A stretch of DNA of 6,972 bases from an uncultured Pseudomonadaceae bacterium (GTDB taxonomy: Bacteria; Pseudomonadota; Gammaproteobacteria; Pseudomonadales; Pseudomonadaceae): the NCBI GenBank assembly GCA_947630465.1, contig CANRHT010000102.1:1-6972 (forward strand). Reading direction: 5' to 3'. Shown piece by piece: positions 1 to 6,972 of this stretch; position 1 is the stretch's first letter, and each line of letters begins with the position of its first letter. A program made the translations under genes and the position numbers. Under the pieces are notes generated by a model, which had not been told where the DNA came from, did no database searches, and was given only the letters and a program-made list of their open reading frames with translations.

Positions 1-410
1 TTGTCACTGGTCATATTGAAATTATCATTTAAGCACTGCATCAGCTCTTGCAGTTCTTGGGTTGAGAGTTGTGTGGCTGAGGTGGCCGAAAAACGTAGAT
101 GACGAATGGGTTGCTGCTTGTTGCAGTGTTGCGCGGTCGTGCGGATTTCATCTTGCAAGCGATGCAGATACAAGCTGCGGTGTGGGCAACTGTGCGGGTT
201 ACTGTCTGCTGGACTGCAAAGATGATTAAAGGACGTCTGGATATGCAGCGCCAAAGGTCGTTGCGCTAAGCGGCTGTTACGCATCGCACTGAAGCGTGTG
301 AATGGGCTGATCGTATCTTGTAGTTGATGCAGTTTAGGGTATGAGCAGTCATCATCAATGCAATGGTGTGCATTAAATGCTGTTGAGTTCCATCCTGAGC
401 GAGCGGTCAT
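1..410 (-). CDS. Degenerate HemN-like protein (radical-SAM motifs lost), 5' part only
   Basis: The gene runs off the left edge; 136 codons are visible with no stop. Start ATG at 410-408 has an AGGGAG ribosome site 9 bases upstream and an in-frame stop at 446-444. From remembered HemN sequences, the scaffold aligns throughout: W7, SYP at 23-25 (HemN TSYP), RNSRLAQRPLAL at 44-55, YLHRLQDEI at 81-89, and a helix around residues 119-131. HemN catalyses anaerobic oxidative decarboxylation of coproporphyrinogen III using a 4Fe-4S cluster held by CxxxCxxC. Here the cluster loop (about 56-71) reads QTSFNHLCSPADSN: only the middle cysteine (C65) remains, the first is N62, the third is A68, and one residue is deleted. 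The SAM-binding GGGTPT is SATSAT (108-113). It therefore cannot be a working radical-SAM enzyme as read. It could be a pseudoenzyme with another role or a decaying paralogue. The homology is fairly secure; the function is unknown. Confidence 0.8.
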   Translation of the reverse strand, partial: MTARSGWNSTAFNAHHCIDDDCSYPKLHQLQDTISPFTRFSAMRNSRLAQRPLALHIQTSFNHLCSPADSNPHSCPHRSLYLHRLQDEIRTTAQHCNKQQPIRHLRFSATSATQLSTQELQELMQCLNDNFNMTSD

Positions 411-419
411 CTCAATTGA

Positions 420-425
420 CTCCCT
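420..425 (-). promoter_or_regulatory. Ribosome binding site of the HemN-like gene
   Basis: AGGGAG on the minus strand lies 9 bases before the ATG at 410. It is one of the better Shine-Dalgarno matches in the window and fixes the start of the HemN-like frame. It supports that the gene is still translated. Confidence 0.65.
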
Positions 426-445
426 AGATACGATGTATGTTGCTC

Positions 446-451
446 AGTATA
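446..451 (-). promoter_or_regulatory. -10 element of the Anr-dependent promoter
   Basis: TATACT on the minus strand is a near-consensus sigma-70 -10 hexamer. If its last base is at -7, transcription starts near 439, leaving a leader of about 29 bases before the ATG at 410. The centre of the upstream Anr/FNR site then falls at about -40.5, the class II activation position. There is no good -35 hexamer, as expected for an activator-dependent promoter. Confidence 0.65.
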
Positions 452-472
452 GGGAGGTTTGCCTAAGTGCTC

Positions 473-486
473 TTGATCTGCATCAA
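473..486 (-). promoter_or_regulatory. Anr/FNR box, perfect consensus
   Basis: The 14-mer TTGATCTGCATCAA matches TTGAT-N4-ATCAA exactly. This is the site bound by the oxygen-sensing 4Fe-4S regulators FNR and Anr. It lies in the gap between the stop of the DsbD-like gene (515) and the HemN-like gene, so the only target in the right orientation is the HemN-like gene. Pseudomonas hemN is known to be induced under low oxygen by Anr, which fits this position. Confidence 0.88.
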
Positions 487-514
487 GCGCCTTTCGTACG
501 CCTTAACGGGGTTG

Positions 515-1198
515 TTAGTGTCCCATTAACCAATGCTGATGTGGGCCGGGTAATGTCCAGAAACCATACAGAATAACTAGAGTGCCTGCCGCGTAACGCA
601 CGTTCTTCTTACGCAAGAAAACACTGACACGTTCGGCTGCCAGCCCCGATGCTAATAACACCGGCCATGTCCCCAAACCAAAGGTAAACATTAAAAGAGC
701 GCTGGTGGCCGCATCACCTTGGCTTGCTGTCCAGAATAAAGTGCTGTACACCAAACCGCAGGGCAGCCAGCCCCACAGGCCACCTAAGAGTAAGGCGTGG
801 GCGGTGCTTCTAACGGGTAATAAGCGTCCCGCAATGGGTTGAATATATTTCCAGAGATGGCTACCGACTTTTTCAACATAGGTTAAACCGTGCCACCAGC
901 CGGCTAAATACAGGCCGAGACAAATTAACAGGACTGCTGCGACGATGCGCAGCGCTTGTGCGGCTGCGGTTTGCTCAACCGCCCAGCCGAGTAAACCAAA
1001 TAAGAAACCTGCGATGGCGTAACTGCTGACGCGGCCTAAGTTATAAGCAATTAACATGCGTAAGCGTTTGTGTTGTTGCTCGGGCGGAATACCAAAGGTC
1101 AAGGCGCCCATTAAACCGCCGCACATACCAAGGCAATGGCCTGCACCCAGTAGTCCAAGAATAAAAGCTGACGCTAATAGCGGAATCAAATCAAGCAT
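515..1198 (-). CDS. DsbD_2/TauE-SafE-type membrane protein of the cbb3 assembly locus
   Basis: A 227-residue polytopic membrane protein with about six hydrophobic segments (about 5-36, 53-72, 81-100, 134-153, 165-189, 200-216). The N-terminal segment has the signature GHCLGMCGG (20-28, C22 and C26), and a second half-motif WLPCGLVY (144-151) has C147. These features identify the DsbD-like transmembrane family (DsbD_2), often annotated as sulfite exporter TauE/SafE or as a cytochrome biogenesis protein. Its place after ccoS is conserved in Pseudomonas and other proteobacteria, suggesting a role in oxidase maturation: copper handling or moving reductant across the membrane through the cysteines. 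That role is inference; sulfite export is not supported by anything seen here. The start overlaps the end of ccoS by 8 bases, so translation is probably coupled. The tail has three histidines (H220, H222, H227). No clear terminator follows the stop. Confidence 0.88.
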   Translation of the reverse strand: MLDLIPLLASAFILGLLGAGHCLGMCGGLMGALTFGIPPEQQHKRLRMLIAYNLGRVSSYAIAGFLFGLLGWAVEQTAAAQALRIVAAVLLICLGLYLAGWWHGLTYVEKVGSHLWKYIQPIAGRLLPVRSTAHALLLGGLWGWLPCGLVYSTLFWTASQGDAATSALLMFTFGLGTWPVLLASGLAAERVSVFLRKKNVRYAAGTLVILYGFWTLPGPHQHWLMGH

Positions 1199-1415
1199 GA
1201 GGCTGCTCGTCTACTGTGTTGTCAGGTGCTGCGTCTTCAGGTGTTTTTTTGTGCATATGAGCGGTGTGCATCGGGTCTTCATCATCAAATAGGATACTGT
1301 GCGCAGGGCTGTCTAAATCTTCGTATTGGCCACTATCAACCGCCCAGAAAAATATTTTGATAGCGATCGCCACCAAAATCAATGCCGCAGGAATCATCAC
1401 ATATAAAGCAGCCAT
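1191..1415 (-). CDS. ccoS: cbb3 oxidase maturation protein CcoS (FixS)
   Basis: A small 74-residue membrane protein of the FixS/CcoS family. One N-terminal transmembrane helix (about 4-25) is followed by the family signature FFWAVDSGQYEDLDSPAHSI (22-41) and ILFDDEDP. In Rhodobacter, CcoS is needed to obtain active cbb3 oxidase with its haem and copper cofactors. It starts 20 bases after the ccoI stop, with GAGG 6 bases before the ATG, and its last 8 bases overlap the next gene. The C-terminal extension after the signature is longer than in minimal FixS proteins and carries a methionine/histidine cluster, PMHTAHMH (48-55), then an acidic tail. Such a cluster could bind copper, but this is inferred from composition alone. 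Confidence 0.94.
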   Translation of the reverse strand: MAALYVMIPAALILVAIAIKIFFWAVDSGQYEDLDSPAHSILFDDEDPMHTAHMHKKTPEDAAPDNTVDEQPHA

Positions 1416-1435
1416 AACATGCCTCGTTAATAGGG

Positions 1436-3847
1436 TTAAGTGGCTTCACTAAAGTGGGTTAAACGCATCGCATTTAACACCACCAGCAGTGAACTGACTG
1501 ACATACCCAGCGCTGCCCAACCTGGCGTCACCCAGCCAATTGCCGCGAAAGGAATAATTAAGCCATTGTAGAGCGTGGCCCAAGCGAAGTTTTCAATAAT
1601 AACGCGGCGGGTTTTTTTAGCGATCTGTAAGGCGCTGACCAAACTGCTTAAACGGTTCGACAGCAAAATAGCATCGGCCGTGGTTTTAGCTAAGTCGGTC
1701 GCACTGCCCATCGCAATACTGATATCAGCCGCCGCCAGCACTGGTACGTCATTGACGCCATCGCCCAGCATTAAGACATGGCGGCCTTGGTTGTGCAGTT
1801 CTTTGAGAACCTGCAACTTATCGTCTGGGGTTAGGCTGCCGCGAGCATCATCAATCTGCAGCTGCTCAGCAATATCTTGCACCATGGGTGAGCTATCGCC
1901 CGATAACAACAAAACTTTCCAGCCGCGTGCACGGCACGTTTTTAGTAGTGCTGGTGCATCATCGCGCAGCTTGTCGTCCAGAGCAAACCACGCCAGAGGC
2001 TGCTGGCTATTACCCAGTAAGAGCCATTGCCCTTGTGCGCTGGGCATAGCAGGAGCAGGGTAGTCGCCTAAGGCGCTGACATAGTCAGGACGGCCAATGC
2101 GTAATGTTTGCTCGTTGACTGAGCCTTCGAGGCCTAAACCCGGAGCGCTGTGTACGTTCTGCGCGGTTAAGGTGGTGCGACCAAAAGCGCGGGCAATAGG
2201 GTGCTCTGAATGACTTTCGAGTGCGGCAGCCAGTTCTAGGCAGGTGTTTTCAGATAAAGCAGCGGTGGTGATGATCTGTTTGAGGGTTAACTTGCCTTCG
2301 GTGAGCGTGCCGGTTTTGTCAAAAATAACCGTATCAACTTTTTGGAAACTTTCTAAAACATGACCTTTGGTAATCAATAAGCCCAGCTTATGCAATGAGC
2401 CGGTCGCAGCCGTGAGGGCGGTTGGCGTTGCCAGTGACAGTGCGCAAGGGCAGGTGGCGACCAAGAGTGATAGCACGATCCAAAACGCTCGCGAGGAATC
2501 AATTTGCCACCAGACGAGGCCAACAATGGCTGCAATCAGTAGCACGCTAATCAGGAACCATTGCGCAACAGTATCTGCCAGTTCTGCAAGACGCGGTTTC
2601 AGCGACTGTGCGCGTTCAAGTAAGCGCACAATGGCTGATAATTGAGTGGCTTCACCCAGAGCCAATACATCGATGGTCAGCGGGCCTTCGATATTGAGCG
2701 TGCCCGCGACAACGGAGTCGCCTGGCTTTTTTGACAAGGGTAGGTATTCACCAGTCAGTAAGGATTCATCAATACTCGATACTCCTGTGGCAATACGCCC
2801 ATCAGCTGGAATTAAACTGCCTGGCGGTACCAGCAATTGATCACCTTGCTGCAGTTCTTTGAGCAAAATACGTTCACTGCTGCCGTCTGCATTAAGACGC
2901 AGACAGGAGGCGGGCAGGAGATTAACCAAGTTGGTGGTGGCGGCTGATGTGCGTTCACGTGCACGCCGCTCTAAATAGCGACCTGAGAGTAGAAAAAGTG
3001 CAAACATGCCTGCAGCATCAAAATACAGGTCGCCTTGGCCGGTCACCGTTGACCAAATCCCCGCGACATAAGCACCAGCAATCGCCATCGAGACTGATAC
3101 GTCCATGGTGAGGTGGCGTGTGCGTAAATCGCGTAATGCGCCGTAAAAAAACTCGCTACTGCAATAAAACACGATAGGCGTGGTTAAAATTAAGCTTACC
3201 CAGCGCAGTAAACTGTCCATCGCAGGTGATAAATCAAGATTAAACTCAGGCCAAGTGGCCATCGAGGCCATCATCACCTGCATCCAGAGTAAGCCGGCTA
3301 CGCCGAGTTTGCGCAGTGCACGTTTATTCTCGGATTGCATTTGTAGGCTGACGGTATCGGGTTGCCACGGGTGCGCAGCATAGCCAATAAGGCGGATGGT
3401 TTTGAGTAAATCAGACAGCATGATCTGCTCAGCGTCCCAGCGTATTGATAAACGGTGGTTGCTCAGGTTCAGGGTGGTCTCAACCACGCCTGGAATTTGC
3501 CGCAGATGTTTTTCAATCAGCCAGCCACAAGCTGCACAGGTAATACCTTCGATCAGCAGCTGTGTTTCGCTGATGGCGTCAGAGATGCTGACAAAAGGTT
3601 CTTGAATATCTTGGCGATCAAGTAGCAGCAACTCGTCGGGCAATACACCGGGTAATGCTTCGGGGTTAGTTGAGGATTCGCTGCGGTGTAGATAATAGCT
3701 TTCTAGACCGCCAGCAATAATAGTTTGCGCTACGGCTTGGCAGCCAGGGCAGCAGAATACACGTGGTTCCTTGAGTACCACTGCGCTAAAAGCATGACCT
3801 GTGGTGACAGGTAAAGCGCAGTGGTAGCAGGGTAAGGGTGCAGCCAT
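1436..3847 (-). CDS. ccoI: Copper-transporting P1B-type ATPase CcoI (FixI)
   Basis: An 803-residue copper pump of the cytoplasmic membrane, of the slow-export CopA2/FixI type that supplies copper to the CuB site of cbb3 oxidase. Domains in order: N-terminal cysteine domain with CYHC (7-10) and CCPGC (32-36); heavy-metal-associated domain with CAAC (104-107); membrane helices from about 180, including a methionine-rich first segment (M189, M192, M193, M196); actuator motif TGE (365-367); copper-channel CPC (466-468); phosphorylation motif DKTGT with D510; nucleotide-binding SEHP (547-550); hinge GDGVND (695-700); and two C-terminal helices. All catalytic motifs are intact and the length is normal. 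The start matches the family's CYHCALPV beginning, but the ribosome site is poor. It follows ccoH after a 67-base gap in which I see no clear promoter, and is probably co-transcribed with ccoG and ccoH. Confidence 0.97.
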   Translation of the reverse strand: MAAPLPCYHCALPVTTGHAFSAVVLKEPRVFCCPGCQAVAQTIIAGGLESYYLHRSESSTNPEALPGVLPDELLLLDRQDIQEPFVSISDAISETQLLIEGITCAACGWLIEKHLRQIPGVVETTLNLSNHRLSIRWDAEQIMLSDLLKTIRLIGYAAHPWQPDTVSLQMQSENKRALRKLGVAGLLWMQVMMASMATWPEFNLDLSPAMDSLLRWVSLILTTPIVFYCSSEFFYGALRDLRTRHLTMDVSVSMAIAGAYVAGIWSTVTGQGDLYFDAAGMFALFLLSGRYLERRARERTSAATTNLVNLLPASCLRLNADGSSERILLKELQQGDQLLVPPGSLIPADGRIATGVSSIDESLLTGEYLPLSKKPGDSVVAGTLNIEGPLTIDVLALGEATQLSAIVRLLERAQSLKPRLAELADTVAQWFLISVLLIAAIVGLVWWQIDSSRAFWIVLSLLVATCPCALSLATPTALTAATGSLHKLGLLITKGHVLESFQKVDTVIFDKTGTLTEGKLTLKQIITTAALSENTCLELAAALESHSEHPIARAFGRTTLTAQNVHSAPGLGLEGSVNEQTLRIGRPDYVSALGDYPAPAMPSAQGQWLLLGNSQQPLAWFALDDKLRDDAPALLKTCRARGWKVLLLSGDSSPMVQDIAEQLQIDDARGSLTPDDKLQVLKELHNQGRHVLMLGDGVNDVPVLAAADISIAMGSATDLAKTTADAILLSNRLSSLVSALQIAKKTRRVIIENFAWATLYNGLIIPFAAIGWVTPGWAALGMSVSSLLVVLNAMRLTHFSEAT

Positions 3848-3914
3848 AATAATCAGCTATCTAGAAGAATAAGAATTCAACATACACTGCGGCGACACAA
3901 GCGTATTTAAGCGC

Positions 3915-4415
3915 TTATTCGCCCAGTACAGTTGCTTGACCGGGAATTAAAGTGTGCTCTTCAAATAAACGCCAGTCGGCCTCATTCTCAGTGCCAAGTA
4001 TTTCAATAAAACGACGGCCTTGAATATCTTCTGGCAGTAAACCGCGGTACACATCGCTGGCAACAGGTTGCAAGACAATACGGCGGTCACGTTCTTCTTG
4101 AGTCGGCGAAATAAGGTTGAGGACTAACTGTTGTGGTCGGCTTTGTCCGGATATAGCGAACTCAACCTGACCTAAATCATTGTCGAGGCTCAAGGTGCCT
4201 GCCATACCTAACTCTTCAGCAAGCTTTTCACGTTCGAGCGAAGTATTGATACCTTTACCGGCATCGTAGTAGTTATCGACCACTAAGCTGTCGGCATTAC
4301 GAATAGAAATCGTCAGTAAAGACAGCCCGAGTACCACAGAGAAACTGAGCATACCAATGATGAACCAAGGCCAAAACTCTTTATACCAGGGTAAAACATT
4401 GTTTTCGGGCTGCAT
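3915..4415 (-). CDS. ccoH: cbb3 oxidase assembly protein CcoH (FixH)
   Basis: A 166-residue FixH/CcoH family protein: a short cytoplasmic N-terminus with a WPWF motif (15-18), one transmembrane helix (about 17-38), then the conserved [12 protein letters not shown] segment (46-57) and a beta-rich periplasmic domain. CcoH is known in Rhodobacter to interact with the CcoN subunit and with the assembled oxidase, and to be needed for its stability. It begins 14 bases after the ccoG stop. AAGGA at 4426-4422, 6 bases before the ATG, is a good ribosome site. No altered or missing regions are seen. Confidence 0.95.
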   Translation of the reverse strand: MQPENNVLPWYKEFWPWFIIGMLSFSVVLGLSLLTISIRNADSLVVDNYYDAGKGINTSLEREKLAEELGMAGTLSLDNDLGQVEFAISGQSRPQQLVLNLISPTQEERDRRIVLQPVASDVYRGLLPEDIQGRRFIEILGTENEADWRLFEEHTLIPGQATVLGE

Positions 4416-4429
4416 ATTAGATCCTTTAC

Positions 4430-5833
4430 TTAACGAATAGTGGGGCCGAGGAAGCGGCTGTCAGTTGTTCTTTTAATGCTGTTGTCATCTTCTGAGTGAA
4501 CTTTAAATTCAATCTTGTTCGCGCTTGAAGGTAGATCCTCAGGGTCAACTGAAATAGACACGGGTGTCGATAGAATCTCGCCTGCGGCGACCTTGATATT
4601 GTTCTCACCTTCTAGAGTTAAACCTTCCAGACCACTGGCTTCGATAATGTAAACGTGATCTTTCTGATCTTTATTCATGATCTTAATGGTGTACACGTTT
4701 TCAATCCGACCTTCTTGGTTTTCACGGTAAGAGGTACGGTCTTTAAGAACGTTGAACTCAACTAAGTTACGGTTCATAACGGTGTATCCGAACAAGCTAC
4801 TCATAACCAACAGTGCCGTAGCATAACCGATTAAGCGTGGACGGATTAATTTGGTTTTTTGCCCTGAGAGGTTGTGCTCAGTTGTGTAGCTGACCAAACC
4901 TTTTGGATAGCCCACTTTAAGCATCACATCATCGCAGGCGTCAATACAGGCGGCGCAACCGATACAGGCGATTTGTAAACCGTCACGGATATCGATACCC
5001 GTCGGGCAGACGTGTACGCAGAGTTTACAGTCGATACAGTCGCCAAGACCTTGAGCTTTATAATCGCTACCTTTTTTACGCGGACCACGATTTTCACCGC
5101 GCTCAGGGTCATAGGACACAATCAAAGTATCTTTATCAAACATGACACTTTGGAAGCGTGAGTAAGGGCACATGTGAATGCACACTTGCTCACGTAACCA
5201 GCCTGCGTTGAGGTAGGTTAGTAAGGTGAAAAAGCCCACCCAAAAATAGGCCCAGCCGTCAGCAGCACCGGTGATCAGATCAAGGGGCAGCTCGCGGATA
5301 GGTGAGAAGTAGCCAACAAAAGTAAGTCCAGTAATAAAACCAATGCTAGCCCACATGAGGTGCTTGATGGTTTTGCGGATCAGCTTATTGGCGGACATCG
5401 GTGCTTTATCAAGCTTCATGCGTGCGTTGCGGTCACCTTCAGTGACTTTCTCGCACCACATAAATATCCAAGTCCAGACGCTTTGTGGGCAGGTATAACC
5501 ACACCACACGCGACCGGCAAAAACGGTAATAAAAAACAAACCAAAGGCGCAAATAATCAATAGCCACGACAGTAGCATAAAGTCTTGAGGCCAGAAGGTT
5601 GCACCAAATATATAAAATTTACGTTCGGGTAAGTTCCACCAAACAGCTTGGCGTTCACCCCATTGCAGCCAGACCGTACCTAAGAAAACAGCAAATAAGA
5701 ACAGGCCGGAAATAATTCGAATGTTACGGAAGATGCCCGTAAAAGCGCGGGTATAGATAGGTTCGCGTTTAGCGTAGAGACTCGCTTCGCTTGATTTTGG
5801 AGTAATGTTTTTTACAGGTATTTTGTCAGTCAT
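4430..5833 (-). CDS. ccoG: Membrane polyferredoxin CcoG (FixG/RdxA), probable cupric reductase
   Basis: A 467-residue membrane iron-sulfur protein. It has several transmembrane helices (about 40-56, 84-106, 158-176, 195-210, 334-352). A CxxxC pair occurs at C111/C115 (CGYTC) and another at C218/C222 (CIHMC), followed by two 4Fe-4S ferredoxin motifs, C266-C269-C272-C276P and C290-C293-C296-C300. The C-terminal 100 residues form an Ig-like periplasmic domain. CcoG of Rhodobacter capsulatus has been reported to reduce Cu(II) to Cu(I) for the copper pump, consistent with ccoI downstream. The start matches the remembered Pseudomonas N-terminus (IPVKNIT) and the next methionine is M86. The leader is unusual: no purine-rich ribosome site precedes the ATG, and a terminator-like hairpin ends about 25 bases upstream. 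Confidence 0.96.
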   Translation of the reverse strand: MTDKIPVKNITPKSSEASLYAKREPIYTRAFTGIFRNIRIISGLFLFAVFLGTVWLQWGERQAVWWNLPERKFYIFGATFWPQDFMLLSWLLIICAFGLFFITVFAGRVWCGYTCPQSVWTWIFMWCEKVTEGDRNARMKLDKAPMSANKLIRKTIKHLMWASIGFITGLTFVGYFSPIRELPLDLITGAADGWAYFWVGFFTLLTYLNAGWLREQVCIHMCPYSRFQSVMFDKDTLIVSYDPERGENRGPRKKGSDYKAQGLGDCIDCKLCVHVCPTGIDIRDGLQIACIGCAACIDACDDVMLKVGYPKGLVSYTTEHNLSGQKTKLIRPRLIGYATALLVMSSLFGYTVMNRNLVEFNVLKDRTSYRENQEGRIENVYTIKIMNKDQKDHVYIIEASGLEGLTLEGENNIKVAAGEILSTPVSISVDPEDLPSSANKIEFKVHSEDDNSIKRTTDSRFLGPTIR

Positions 5834-5857
5834 CAGGTCGTACCGGTGCGGTTTTTT

Positions 5858-5885
5858 AAAATATCCGGCCAGTGAACTGGCCGGA
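5858..5885 (-). terminator. Probable intrinsic terminator after ccoP
   Basis: CCGGCCAG and CTGGCCGG (5865-5872 and 5877-5884) form a perfect 8-bp GC-rich stem with a 4-base loop; an outer T-A pair makes it 9 bp. On the minus strand the stem is followed by ATATTTT, a short interrupted U-tract, and preceded by AAAAACTTTT. It would end or attenuate the ccoNOQP transcript before ccoG. The interrupted U-tract suggests partial rather than complete termination. Confidence 0.65.
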
Positions 5886-5914
5886 AAAGTTTTTAACTGC
5901 TAGTTATGGTACGC

Positions 5915-5932
5915 CTGCTGGCGTTCCAGCAG
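5915..5932 (-). other. Second 3'-UTR hairpin between ccoP and the terminator
   Basis: CTGCTGG and CCAGCAG form a perfect 7-bp stem around a 4-base loop, 27 bases after the ccoP stop. No U-tract follows on the minus strand, so it is unlikely to terminate by itself. It may protect the 3' end of the ccoP message, but that role is inference. Confidence 0.4.
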
Positions 5933-5959
5933 AGAGTGACAGCATGTCGCACGTGTCAT

Positions 5960-6874
5960 TTACTGATCTTTTGTATCGTGTGAAAGGCTGTATACATAAG
6001 CAGCTAGCAAGTGAACTTTGTCGTTACCGAGGAAGTCAGCTTGTGCTGGCATTTGACCATTACGGCCATGGCGCAGTGTCTGCTGAACTTGGGCAAAGCT
6101 TGAACCGTATAACCAAACTTTATCAGTTAGGTTAGGTGCACCCATCAATGGGTTACCCTTGCCTTCAGGTCCGTGACAGACTACACACATCGTATTATAC
6201 GACTGTTGACCTGCCTCAAGATCAAGTCCTTCTGGGTTTTTCAGTCCAGACAGGCCACGTACATAGCCTGCAACGTTCTTGATGCCTTCGTTGCCTAAAG
6301 CAGCTTCCCAGCCTGGCATTGCGGCAATACGACCATTCATGATTGACGTTTTGATGGTCTCAGGCTCGCCGCCCCAGATCCATTCGTTATCAGTTAAGTT
6401 AGGAAAGCCGTGTGCGCCTTTTGCGTCTGAACCGTGACATACAGAACAGTGAGAAGCAAATAAGCGACCCCCCATTTTTAATGCAGCTTCATCTTTAGCA
6501 ACATCAACAATAGGTAATGCTGCGTACTTAGCGAAGATCGGGCCGTATTTACCATCAGCCTTGGTGATTTCGCGGTCGTACTGCTTGGTGGATGTCCAGC
6601 CATCTTCGTAGCCCGGCAAAATACCTTTCCAGTTACCCATACCAGGGTAAAGGACTAAGTAGCCGATAGCGAAGATGATAGTGCCGACGAACAACATAAA
6701 CCACCAGCGTGGTAGCGGGTTATCGTACTCTTGAATACCGTCATAGACGTGACTCAGAGTTTCATCGGTTGTGTCGCTGCGCTGGCCTTTACGTGTCGCA
6801 AAGATCAGCCATGTTAAGGCCAATATTGTACCGCTGGTCAGCAGTACAATGTACCAACTCCAGAAAGAAGTCAT
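5960..6874 (-). CDS. ccoP: cbb3-type cytochrome c oxidase dihaem subunit CcoP (FixP)
   Basis: A 304-residue dihaem c-type cytochrome that passes electrons from soluble cytochromes toward CcoO/CcoN. The N-terminus has two hydrophobic helices (about 7-26 and 57-77) joined by a cytoplasmic loop, the two-helix arrangement usual for Pseudomonas-type CcoP. Two periplasmic cytochrome c domains follow: haem motif CSVCH at 143-147 with a likely axial M186 (AAMPGW), and CVVCH at 230-234 with a likely axial M275 (GQMPAQ). Length and motifs are complete. AGGAG at 6888-6884, 9 bases before the ATG, is a strong ribosome site, and the start overlaps the ccoQ stop as ATGA, indicating coupled translation in the ccoNOQP operon. 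Confidence 0.97.
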   Translation of the reverse strand: MTSFWSWYIVLLTSGTILALTWLIFATRKGQRSDTTDETLSHVYDGIQEYDNPLPRWWFMLFVGTIIFAIGYLVLYPGMGNWKGILPGYEDGWTSTKQYDREITKADGKYGPIFAKYAALPIVDVAKDEAALKMGGRLFASHCSVCHGSDAKGAHGFPNLTDNEWIWGGEPETIKTSIMNGRIAAMPGWEAALGNEGIKNVAGYVRGLSGLKNPEGLDLEAGQQSYNTMCVVCHGPEGKGNPLMGAPNLTDKVWLYGSSFAQVQQTLRHGRNGQMPAQADFLGNDKVHLLAAYVYSLSHDTKDQ

Positions 6875-6972
6875 TGGTTATTGCTCCTGGATGTGTCGTT
6901 GTTAAGCTCGTCAGAACCGGGCTCTTCGTCAGCGAAGGGTAAGTTTGCAGCTTCATCAAAGCTGGATTTGCG
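6871..6972 (-). CDS. ccoQ: CcoQ, cbb3 oxidase small subunit, C-terminal 33 residues
   Basis: The frame enters from the right edge and ends with TGA at 6873-6871, inside the ccoP start codon region (ATGA overlap). The visible part is the soluble tail, beginning with [18 protein letters not shown] and ending in an acidic/asparagine-rich stretch. [11 protein letters not shown] is the typical CcoQ motif just after its single membrane helix, which lies outside the window. CcoQ stabilises the interaction of CcoP with the CcoNO core. Only the end is present because of the window boundary; there is no sign of truncation in the genome. Confidence 0.92.
   Translation of the reverse strand, partial: RKSSFDEAANLPFADEEPGSDELNNDTSRSNNQ

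Noticed and set aside
358..576. Plus-strand open frame of 72 codons across the gap left of the DsbD-like gene
   Set aside because: It covers the Anr promoter, the 5' end of the HemN-like gene and the 3' end of the DsbD-like gene, all on the opposite strand. I recognise no family in it.
1575..2063. Long plus-strand open frame of 162 codons
   Set aside because: It is wholly antisense to the ccoI catalytic domain, whose motifs are intact. The frame is low-complexity, Ser/Ala-rich and matches no known family.
3848..3914. Possible promoter or regulatory element before ccoI, including the palindrome TAAGCGCTTA at 3908-3917
   Set aside because: No paired -35 and -10 elements at proper spacing are seen, and the palindrome includes the ccoH stop codon; it is short enough to be chance.
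4426..4608. Minus-strand 60-codon frame at the ccoG 3' end
   Set aside because: It overlaps the Ig-like C-terminal domain of CcoG in another frame, with no ribosome site or recognisable motif.
5271..5283. FNR-like sequence GTGATCAGATCAA
   Set aside because: The two half-sites are separated by three bases instead of four, the first base is wrong, and it lies deep inside ccoG coding sequence for a conserved helix.
5872..6135. Plus-strand frame of 87 codons over the ccoP 3' end
   Set aside because: It starts within the terminator stem and runs antisense through the second cytochrome c domain of CcoP; nothing in it resembles a protein family.
1..6972. CRISPR arrays, insertion sequences, tRNA or other RNA genes
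   Set aside because: No direct repeat array, transposase-like frame, terminal inverted repeats or tRNA-like cloverleaf was found on reading both strands; the window is filled by one functional locus.

Overview
This window holds the distal part of a cbb3-type cytochrome c oxidase locus. Every supported gene is on the minus strand, so the locus reads from the right edge to the left. The order is ccoQ (3' end only), ccoP, ccoG, ccoH, ccoI, ccoS, a small DsbD/TauE-like membrane protein gene, and then the 5' part of a HemN-like gene. This gene order, and the close match of CcoG, CcoI and CcoQ to remembered Pseudomonas versions, point to a gammaproteobacterium of the Pseudomonas lineage. Base composition looks moderate rather than GC-rich. 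That would suit a lower-GC relative such as the Thiopseudomonas/Denitrificimonas type, but this is inference.

Right part (6972-5834): the end of ccoQ overlaps the start of ccoP by ATGA. ccoP encodes the membrane-anchored dihaem subunit and is followed by two hairpins. The second looks like an intrinsic terminator and lies only about 25 bases before the ccoG start codon.

Middle (5833-1191): ccoG, ccoH, ccoI and ccoS form a close-packed assembly operon. CcoG is a polyferredoxin (cupric reductase in a characterised homologue), CcoI is a copper-exporting P1B ATPase, and CcoH and CcoS are small membrane assembly factors. Together they deliver copper to, and mature, the oxidase encoded by ccoNOQP.

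Left part (1198-1): a 227-residue DsbD_2/SafE-type membrane protein overlaps ccoS by 8 bases. After a roughly 100-base gap comes a gene with a perfect Anr/FNR site (TTGAT-N4-ATCAA) at class II spacing. In Pseudomonas, hemN (oxygen-independent coproporphyrinogen III dehydrogenase) usually sits here. The visible 136 residues do follow the HemN scaffold, but the radical-SAM cysteine motif and the GGGTPT SAM-binding motif are both lost while the reading frame stays open. This apparent HemN pseudoenzyme, still under a textbook anaerobic promoter, is the most unusual item in the window.
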